From assembly GCA_944990035.1 (NCBI GenBank), contig CALYLX010000152.1:124001-188000 (forward strand): DNA of 64,000 nt. Direction: 5' to 3'. Position numbers and translations under genes: made by a program. The notes below the pieces were generated by a model. It was not told the origin of the DNA, searched no databases, and saw nothing but the letters and a program-made list of their open reading frames with translations. Positions within the stretch are counted from its first letter, which is position 1. Every line of letters begins with the position of its first letter. Below, piece by piece: positions 55,886 through 64,000 of the stretch. The DNA comes from Clitopilus passeckerianus (Eukaryota; Basidiomycota; Agaricomycetes; Agaricales; Entolomataceae).

Positions 55886-57134
55886 GATTGTCCGCGTCCT
55901 GATAAGATCCTCTTGCGTATATCTTGCGATTAAGTTGGTATGGGTATCAAACCATGCGCTAGGCCTAGATTTTATAGGGTATCGTGTGGCGTAAGTCAAA
56001 GAGAGCGTGAGGACGAGAGCAATGGAAGGCCAAAGCGAGCGAGAAGGTCGTAACAGCAGTCGAAATCGAGAGCGTGGCACGTAGTTAGTATATGAGTCTA
56101 TGGAGGTAGACTGATCAACAGCCTATGGGTATCGTCAAAACCTAGGGTTCGTGGAGAATCGTGAAACTCGACTAACCTAGCTCTACCAATGTGTCGTTTA
56201 TACCAACCCTAGACCTAGCTCCTCTAATGATTGGAGCCTGAGCTAAATCCTTTCCAGTGTTGGCCCTGCAAAGGTCGTCGACCGTTTTGCGCTATGGCCG
56301 TTTTGACCACCAAAGCGTCCCATCACACCGATCACCCTCTTTGACCCCGTTGCTTGCAGGACCGCTGTGCACAGGCGGAGCTTGCTTTGCCTGCCATAAT
56401 CGTACGCCGATCTCCGAGACAAGGCTGGTTGAACGATGTAAAAGAGATCAGATCGGCGAAGAGAATGGGTGTGGTGTAGGTCAGGTACCGCCTCAACCTG
56501 TGTTGGCTTGGGCCAATGCTGAATCAAAGCGGACAGTGGTGAGAAAGAATGGAGAAGGGGGATGCGAGTCGGAGCCCACGTACCAAAAACAGGTTTTTAC
56601 AGAAAGAGAGGTATCTCAGTGCCTAAGCTTGAAGCCTCACGCGGAACCAGCGGAGACATTGTTATGAGGACACCAGAGCTTTGACTCCCTCAGCCCTGTT
56701 GCGGTGGTGTCTCTCACTTCATGCATCTGTATGGTTTTCCAGAAACATAAAAACTGCTGAAAATCAGCGGTTGAGTTGCTGTTGACCACAGATGTTCGTC
56801 GCGGCAATCCTCGCCAGTTCCGCCAGACCAAGAGAGCCATGAATATAGGTGAACAATTGAGTCGGAGTGACCGAATCTGCGTTCAGAGCGTTGGCAAGGC
56901 TCCATCGCCTCGACAACAAAATAGCAAGAGGCAAAGAACAATTAACCGAAATGATAAATCGATCCGGGACGCATCAGTCACAGGTTCGGCCTATTCGGCC
57001 CGGCTGCGTTGGTTAATCACCGTCGATCCTCCAACAGAAACGAAAGTCCTAACGAATCATCTAGTTCAACCAACACAAGTTACTACAATACACCAAGAGA
57101 CTCTTCGACAAACGACGTTCATTGTATAGCGTTC
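55886..57134. other. Intergenic, 1.25 kb
   Basis: 5' flank of the zinc-finger gene and 3' flank of the NLR at 57135. No other gene was recognised. Confidence 0.45.
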
Positions 57135-60100
57135 TCAGAACCGGGCAGGCCTCTTGTATTCCATGCTAGGGCCATCTTCAAATCCCACCCCCTTGGATTC
57201 CCGGAGGTACTTCAAGTTCCATTCCGCTCGCTCCCGCACAACTTCAACGCTATGACCGAAACCTTTTCTGCATTCCTTCACAACCTCCTCGCAAGCCAGC
57301 CGTGCAGCCGCCCAATCCTTCTCAACAATATACAACTCCACCAATTCATCCAAGACAAGGGCAACGTTGTATGGCGATCCATACGACCGCGCAATCTTTA
57401 AGCCGTCCTGCAAAGTCGCATGAAGCTCGCCGCCCCAATTGTCGAGAGATTTGAGGCAATGGGCCATGCAGACATGATTGTACCCCCTGTCTGGAAACCC
57501 TTCCTTTTTATACAGCTCGATGACCTCCTGAGCGATAGTATGCGCTTCTTCGGCTCGTTTCTCCTGTAGAAGGAACTTGAGAAGACCGACAAGGCATTGT
57601 GCGAGGGCCCAAGGTCGGTTGTCCATGGAAAGGTAGATATCTTTGGCTTCGGTCATGTCTTGGAACACCTCTGGTGGCACAGGTTCCTCTGCTGCATAGG
57701 AGAGCCACATGTGCAGACTGGATTGGGTTAGCAATGTCGCTCGTATCGATGGATCGTCAGCGTGACTTTCCCATCGTGCACGCGTTTCCTTGACCCGTTG
57801 TCGCCTCTCCTCGAATGATAAATCATCAACCTCAAAACTGCATACGGCAATAGACCAGTCGGCGTTGCAAGCGTTCGACAGTTCACCTAGCTGGAGGAAC
57901 AATTCCTTTGCATTACGGAACCCTTCAATTGATACTGTGCCTTGGCGAATTTGCATGGAACTAAGACAGTATAGGGCACGGGCTTCGAGGAGAGTACCTG
58001 GCGCTTCTCGCTCCGCTAGCAGGACCAGTTGCTTGGCAAGGTCAAGACTGGGCCTAGCATAGCGCTGGAAGCTGACGAACACCAGCCATGCGTCAAGCAG
58101 TTCTGACGTGATCTGAGGGGAATGTACTGTGGTAGTGGTTGAAGACGTCTCGTCGGTGGGAGCGGCTCGATCTTGAACAGTCCGCAGAATCTCCGTAATG
58201 ATGGTCTGGATGTTGCCTTCTTGCGATATAATGGCAGCCTGATCAGCTCTGAAGCGCGGATCGTTGGGGTCTTCAACGACCGAGCTATGAGCGCGGAGGA
58301 ATGTGATGCAAGCATCATATGTGGCCTGGCGAGCATCACCGGGAATACGTCCTGGCTGTCGCATGTACGATTGTACAACGGGGAGGACAAGATAATGGTG
58401 TTTCGTTGCCCCTTCCACCTCGATATCTCGTGTTACAACGAGGGCAGCATTGCGCAAGGTGCTCAAAGCGGAAAGGCTCCACGATTTGATCCAAATTGAG
58501 AGGTCGTCCCGGTAAACACCAGCGGGTAGCATTGACAGAACTTGAAGTAGTTCAATAGCTCCGGGAGAGCTAGCGACATATCTGCCCTTTACAGATAATT
58601 CGATAGAGCTATCCATGCCCTTCGAGCTATCTTCAACATCGGAAAGCATCTTTGATCCAACCTTTCGCCATTCAGCGAGGACCTCAGCTGGTGATGCATC
58701 CGAATATTTCGCCTGGTTGGCCATGAGCGTGACTGCATACGGCAGACGGCCGATGGTTTCGAGGAGTAGATCAAGATCTTCCTTGGCTGCATTTTCAGCA
58801 CCTGGCTCGATTACGGTATAGATGCGCCGGCAATCTTCGAGAGATAGAACATCAAGACGTTCTACCTGCCATTGAGCCAATGGAGGGAAGTGTGATCGCA
58901 TGGTGAGCAGGATTGAGAGGTTGGGAACGGCGTCTAGGGCTTGCAGGATTTCCTTTGTGAATTTCTGGTCGCCTTCTACGGGGTGCCAAGGTGTCTCGAA
59001 ATTATCGAGTAGCATGACATATGGGCTGGCGCTGTGCTCGAGGGTAGAGATGACTGATTGGAGGGGATCTGTCTGGCCAGAAATACCGAGTCGTCTGGCA
59101 AGGAAGGCGAGGAAGGCGCTTGGCGATGTTAAACTGGCACATGGAATCCACAGCCGATTCTGAGAGGGGAATTTGGCCGTGACCGCGGTATGATCCATGA
59201 TGGCGAGCGCAGCAGAAGTCTTGCCCATGCCACCTGGGCCGAGGATACACAGGCGTGAGCGTTTCTTGTCACTACTTGTTAGGTGTTCAGCGACACGATT
59301 GACGACGGCATCTCTGCCCAGGAAATTGTCGGGAATTGGTGGCATCTTTGAAGAGGAGGTGAATGCATCATTCTGAGGCCCTGAGCTCTCAAGCATTGCC
59401 TGAAGTTTATCGACAGAGCTTTGTACACGGTCCATCTTTTCGACCGTCACTCTGGCTAATTGGTAGACTTCTTCCACCTGGTTTTGTAGCCTGGTGAGAT
59501 CTTGGGCAGCGGCAATGCCTCTGAGAGTCTACCCGAGGAGCAGAAATTAGCCTACATCTGAATTTGTTGGCAAACAATACATACCTGAAAGCGAGCAACG
59601 GCGTCTTGGAATTGAACCACACATTCTCCAATAACACCCATATTTGCTTGCGGGAGCAACGTAGTCAAAACAATATTCTGCTTGCGGATGGTTTCCAGAC
59701 GTGAGGTGATGTTTGCAAGGCAGCTGGTAGAAGCGGCGAATAAGATACACAAATCCAGAAGGGAAGGAAGTCGGACTGACTCTTTCAGTTCCTTAAGTTC
59801 GTCCATCAAGCCTTGGGAGGACTTCATCTTTGGATCTGTATCGGGATCTCTTGCAGCTTTTGCAATGACCAGCAGGTAGCTTGCAATCCGATTCTTCAGC
59901 TCTGCAACCTTCCCCTGAACTTCATTAATGGTCTATTCGGCAAATTAACGGGCTGCCTGAAGGTAGTATAGGGCGCAGTAACCACATACCTCGCACGTCG
60001 ATAGTATAGATACTCCGATATCAAGCACTTCCTTCACCAACGGTATACCCACCAGCCCAGCTACACCAGTGAGAATCTCAACTGTCCGTTTCGTGGCTTC

Positions 60101-60314
60101 GATAGCGTATTCCTTTCCAGAAGGTACTGCATCTTGAGAAGCTATCTCTTTGGGTGTAGATGGAACGGATGTCTGTTCATCGTGCGTAGAGTCGGATGCT
60201 GTCTGTTGTATCGCAATTTGGGTTAGCCATAGCTCCAGACGAACTACTGATTTTCGGCACCTGCTTAGGCTTCCGTCGGTGAAGAAAACTGAGGAAACCT
60301 GAATCATGCCCCAT
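57135..60314 (-). CDS. NLR-like STAND NTPase, five exons, 983 aa
   Basis: Exons (minus): 60261-60314, 59990-60202, 59781-59932, 59585-59723, 57135-59528. Exon 1 encodes MGHDSGFLSFLHRRKPKQ, parallel to the 11332 gene but without the Cys. The helical N-terminal region (VGIPLVKEVLDIGVSILSTC, GKVAELKNRIASYLLV) resembles MLKL/HeLo-like bundles. The NTPase has P-loop GPGGMGKT, VMLLDNFE as Walker B and LPYAVTLMANQAK. The C-terminal helical tail (YNVALVLDELVELYIVEKDW) is closest to that of the 11332 gene. Exon 3 and 4 lengths are the same as in the other two copies. Upstream lies a relic copy of exon 1 (61440-61557) and a FunK1 gene. Confidence 0.88.
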
Positions 60315-60732
60315 CGCCGAACCTCAGGATGTAGGTGGCAGGAGGATGAGAGGCCTTGCGCCCACACATCACAGCTGAACCGGTAGGCTTGTCCATACCC
60401 AGCGCCGCCGTTCAATCCGCTTCAAAAAGGTTAAGCGCCCGATGCTAGCCCGCGACCAACAGCCCCAACACTTTGGACCATAACTGTGAGATGCCAACGA
60501 GACGCCGTGGCATGTTCGCCTGCCAAAATTCGTCGAGACGCAATTGCAAGAAGGGAAGACGCAGAAAGTGTATGGGCAATTGCACGCTCGGAGCAAACTC
60601 GGAGATGACCGGCGCCCTGTTACCTACCGAATTTGTGACAAAGCGTACTGAATGTTGTAAGGGCATTTACGAGCCTATTCCGAGATATATTGAAACTACA
60701 GTATATCGCCCTAAATACTGTCAAAAAATCGC
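60315..60732. other. Intergenic between NLR exon 1 and FunK1 relic
   Basis: Promoter side of the NLR; no clear TATA box. Confidence 0.4.
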
Positions 60733-61320
60733 TTAAAAGGCGTTGGTTTCGAATTTCAACCTAGAGTGCTGGATGGATGGCAGGGCGTCCTTTGCTGCAT
60801 CGTCGACGGGCCATCTGGGGTCAGCTAGAATATCTTTGAATAAACTTTCCATCGCAGAATGGTCTTCCAGGTGGAGTTTTCTGTCGCCCTTGTCAACAAA
60901 TTCCATGCAAAGTTTGACCCAGTCCTTAATCCACATGTTGACGGTCCAAATCCACTTATTGAGGGGTTTGTTGTCAGTAAAGGTAAACATTTTCTGCCGT
61001 AGGACTTCGTTCGGAGAGACTTGAAGGAATCTTTTGATGTCGCCTCCAAGTATTTTTCCTGTTTTGTCCCTGAACGAACGCTCAAAAATGTGCTGGAGTA
61101 GGCGGGCCGATTGGGAATGGTTGTGAGCCACATAACGAATGCCGAAATAGAGAATGACGTGTAGAAAACATTCCATGCCGTCCCGAATTGTGTGAGATTT
61201 GCCAGTTTCGCACAGAAGTAGGTATGACATGAAAGTCCAGGTACCCTGACAGGAGAGTAAAGATGGTGAAGAGATCGGAAACAGAACGTCGGACGTACAG
61301 TTCACTCGTATTTTCGAGGA
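60733..61320 (-). pseudogene. FunK1 kinase C-terminal fragment
   Basis: Only the last exon of a FunK1 gene is present: after a splice-acceptor-like CTCCTGTCAG it reads GTWTFMSYLLLCETGKSHTI, GMECFLHVILYFGIRYVAHN and DHSAMESLFKDILADPRWPV up to a stop at 60733. It matches the last exon of the intact neighbour (GTWAFMSYLLQR, DHAAMEKLFEDVLAETGWPS). The catalytic loop, the N-terminal half and a start are absent. The remaining frame is open, so the duplication may be recent. Confidence 0.8.
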
Positions 61321-61439
61321 GGGCCGGGTTCAGACATTTTCGTGGAAATAGTTGGAAGGTACTAGCTCCTGAGAAGCTCCATCATGAAATACAAAAGGAA
61401 TACGTGGCCGGTCATCATGCGCAGAGGTGTTTACTGTCT

Positions 61440-61557
61440 ATCGGGTTGCAGTTAGGATTAGCCATAGATCCAGACACAGTGCAGGAATTTTGGCACCTGT
61501 TTAGCCTTCCGTCTATGGAGGAAACTGAAGACGCCCGGATCATGTTCTACGACGAGC
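61440..61557 (-). pseudogene. Relic of NLR exon 1 and intron 1
   Basis: The minus strand near 61557-61490 reads EHDPGVFSFLHRRKAKQVPK, aligned to MGHDSGFLSFLHRRKPKQ-VPK of the NLR starting at 60314; the similarity runs on through intron 1. The ATGGGG start is replaced. No further NLR exon follows; FunK1 relic sequence comes next. Confidence 0.75.
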
Positions 61558-61902
61558 CGTAGGTTGAAAGGCGCAAGAACACGGGACTACACTCAGGCTG
61601 GCATATCATCAATCGCGTTCGACACGATAGGCGCCCAAGCCTTCCCCATGAATGATAGCTCCCGCGCACCACATGCATGGAATGGCGACAATGAGCTATG
61701 CGTGTGCTGCTTGGCGTAGATTTGTTGACCGTAAGAGGGTGAGGGTGAAGAAATAGAAAGTCGTACCTCACGCAGGCACGACCGACGCTGACCTATGGGC
61801 ACCAGCCTGAGTCTAGATTGGATACTACGTGAAATATATTCCGCAAGATATTGTATTCAATGGAAGTGCCTGCTAGAAGAAAGACGAGGTCAATCTCTGT
61901 CT
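61558..61902. other. Spacer between NLR exon-1 relic and FunK1 gene
   Basis: The equivalent of 60315-60732 in the duplicated unit; nothing was recognised. Confidence 0.4.
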
Positions 61903-64000
61903 TTATTGAGTCCGTGCTTTCTTCCCATTGCTGCCCTTGCTGCTACCACCACTTCCCTCTGCGATTGAAGAAGTGTAACTTCTTTTAGACCGCCTGATGG
62001 AATTTGCTTGATCCCGATGTGGGTGCTGAGATTTCAAACCACTTTGCGTTCCAAACCCCAAGACGTCTTTTGCTTTGGTGTCGGAGGGCCATCCGGTTTC
62101 CGCGAGAACATCTTCAAACAACTTTTCCATTGCGGCATGGTCTTCCAGTTTGAGTTTCCGGTTGCTGATGACCGCAGGTTCTGTAAATGGTTTGTGCACT
62201 GAAACCCATTCGTCGACCCATTTAAGGACTTGCATGATCCACTTCGTGAGTGGTTCGTTGCCGGGAAGCGCAAAACCTTGTCCCAGATAATCGTATGCAT
62301 CGAACATAACGAGTCTTTTCCGATCCCCTCCCGCAGTTCGTCCATTGTGGTCCTTGTAGGAGGAGTCGAAAATGTGTTCAAGTGGGACATTCGGTTGGGG
62401 GTGAGTGTTGGGAACGTAGCGAAGGGCAAGATAGAGAACAACCCATAAAAACGATTCCATGTCGTCCTGAATTGTGTGCAGCTTGTCGTAGCTCCTTTGA
62501 AGTAGATAAGACATAAAAGCCCAGGTACCCTGGTAGCAGACTGTGAGTCTATGATTATGGGTGTAGATCAGAACTGAGGACCCACAGTTCGTTCATGGTC
62601 CCGAGGGCCATCGTCTGTTTCATCTATACATCGGGACAGGTCCCAGTCGATCAGAACGCCGTTACCATTAGCGTCAATCATAATGTTCCCCAAACTGATG
62701 TCCCTGTGCATAATCCTGCATATCGTATACGCCTGTTTATGAGCTGATTGGTTCAATAAAATTAGCATGTTCAGATAGAAGTGGTAAAGCACCTATGAAT
62801 GCATGATGTACGGCCTGTAGCATGGCCTTCGTAGATTTGAACTCCTCCAGCGGCCGTGCGACAACGTCAACCACAAGCCTGTTGTGAATCCGTTGGGTAA
62901 TACGGTCCCAATTACTACCTAAGACCCATGATGTGTCTCTATCAGAGGTGCCAGCGCCAGAATTGTCGTCCGAATCGAGGCCCGAATCGTCGTCTGAACT
63001 TTCGCTCGAACCGTCATCGGTAGGTTCGATAGGAATGAATTCATTCGTGAGTGTGGTGTGTCCGTCGAGGTCGTCTCCGCAGACCAAGGTGGGAACATAT
63101 TGAACAGATTCCATGTTCAGCCTCTTTAAAATATCAGACTCCTTTTCTAGCGCCGCGGCCCGCCATACGTCCTTGAGGAACATAAGTTTCTTGGTGCGTA
63201 ACTCTACCACTGGGTAGGCACGCGTACAACGGCCGGTGAGACCCCATGGTTCAGCCCTGGGGTACCAACCAACGTATTCGCGAGGGCCGTTTTGAGTCGG
63301 AACAGAAAAAACCTTGATGGAGCGCTCCTTCGCTTTCTTGTAGTCAGCGAGCAGTGATGTAGCTAGCTCTGCTTCCTTCTTTGACGGGTCGCGGACAGTG
63401 TCGTCGAGACCGCGACTGGTATCATTGGAATGCGTGAATCGCCATAGAAACTCGGCAAGTAAGCCGCAGTCCTCCCTGAAGTCAAAATGCTGGGTGACAA
63501 TGGCTCCTGCACGATCCCATCGAATGAAGCGGATATATGGATCGGCGATGAAGATGGTGAAGCCAAAACAACGATGTTGTCGGCCGAACCACTCTGCAGC
63601 ATAGTTCGCAAGCTGCCCTAGGCATGCCGCACGATTCCGACTGTCAGACATGAAAGATGTATTCCTCCTATCCTCGAGTGACATCTCGGACACGGGGGTC
63701 GAGGGATCGCAGAATGGATCGTCTTTATCGGTGGTTTTGAATTCTACATTGAGTTCAAGCTTGTCGAACTGCGTCTTCTTGGTCTCGGTGTTGACGGTAG
63801 CCTTGTAGACGCTCGGGTCCGGCTTGACTTCTCTGCCTTTATAAGACTCGAGATCCTTGTAGTCAGCGGTATTAACCATCTTGAAATTAGGAATGAGACC
63901 GTGTTCGTTCAAGGTGTCAATCTTCACATAACCACGTGGTAAGTACCCAAGGTGTCACAAGATTAAACAAGGACTTACGAAAGGTTGATACATGTCGTGC
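61903..64000 (-). CDS. FunK1 fungal-type protein kinase (5' end beyond window)
   Basis: Exons (minus): 62793 to about 63919 (upstream acceptor near 63920), 62586-62743, 61903-62529; a further exon lies beyond a GTAAGT donor near 63976, so the N-terminus is outside the window. The FunK1 core is present: a Lys-containing N-lobe region (LMFLKDVWRAA), the catalytic loop ICRIMHRDISLGNIMID, DWDLSR in place of DFG, RTGTWAFMSYLLQR and LHTIQDDMESFLWVVLYLAL. An acidic Ser/Asp tract (SSESSDDDSGLDSDDNSG) interrupts the N-lobe. FunK1 kinases are greatly expanded in Agaricomycetes and have been associated with multicellularity. Its last exon is duplicated as the relic at 60733. Confidence 0.87.

Noticed and set aside
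55886..56080. N-terminal extension of the zinc-finger protein
   Set aside because: It contains a hydrophobic stretch that could mimic a signal peptide, but a regulator with zinc fingers starting MDTTT is more plausible, and the extension lies in probable promoter sequence.
1..64000. CRISPR arrays, prokaryotic operons, rRNA
   Set aside because: Spliceosomal introns in nearly all genes and fungal families throughout; no direct-repeat/spacer array or rRNA sequence was seen.

Overview
The window is nuclear DNA from a filamentous basidiomycete, most likely an Agaricomycete. Nearly every gene has several short GT-AG introns of about 50-70 nt. The families are typical of mushroom-forming fungi: a FunK1 fungal kinase, DUF6534 and DUF4112 membrane-associated proteins, an EXPERA protein, GH17 glucanases, a secreted type-B carboxylesterase and NLR-like STAND NTPases. 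I saw no CRISPR array, rRNA, intact tRNA or intact transposon. The intron structures below were rebuilt by hand from splice signals, reading-frame phase and paralogue comparison.

Layout. 1-2748 (-): an NLR-like protein with a TPR tail, cut by the left edge. 2.7-10.9 kb: a decayed region with a TPR relic, a DUF1295 reductase pseudogene and two damaged copies of a small secreted protein, each copy near a TGACT-rich repeat. 11.3-21.1 kb: two NLR-like genes (11332-14558 + and 17900-21083 -) flanking a 13-exon secreted carboxylesterase. 22.3-34.9 kb: a CPYC glutathione transferase, two linked Cys-rich genes starting MGQ (one holding the module twice), a Ser-rich protein, EXPERA, DUF6534 and DUF4112 genes. 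35.5-37.7 kb: two tandem copies of an unrecognised MPIPR-type membrane protein; a third is at 49.4 kb and a relic at 53.5-54.2 kb. 38.0-43.0 kb: a large diverged inverted repeat carrying two intact convergent GH17 genes. 43.1-56 kb: a Ser-rich protein, a pair of related genes of which one has tandemly repeated exon-intron units, a probable mitochondrial protein, a frameshifted secreted hydrophobic protein and a C2H2-like zinc-finger protein. 57.1-64.0 kb (-): a third NLR gene of the 11/18 kb type, a tandem relic made of FunK1 tail plus NLR exon 1, and a FunK1 kinase running off the right edge.

How the genes may work together. The three closely related NLR genes share a five-exon plan. A very short first exon encodes a Gly/Cys/Phe stretch followed by basic residues. 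The next exons encode a helical region resembling the MLKL/HeLo-like four-helix bundles of fungal cell-death NLRs. The last exon encodes a P-loop NTPase (GPGGMGKT) and a helical tail. With the fourth NLR and the FunK1 kinase they make the window look like an expanding non-self-recognition or programmed-cell-death neighbourhood, and the many relics show rapid gene birth and decay. That role is inferred from family knowledge; the sequence shows the domains and duplications but not the function.
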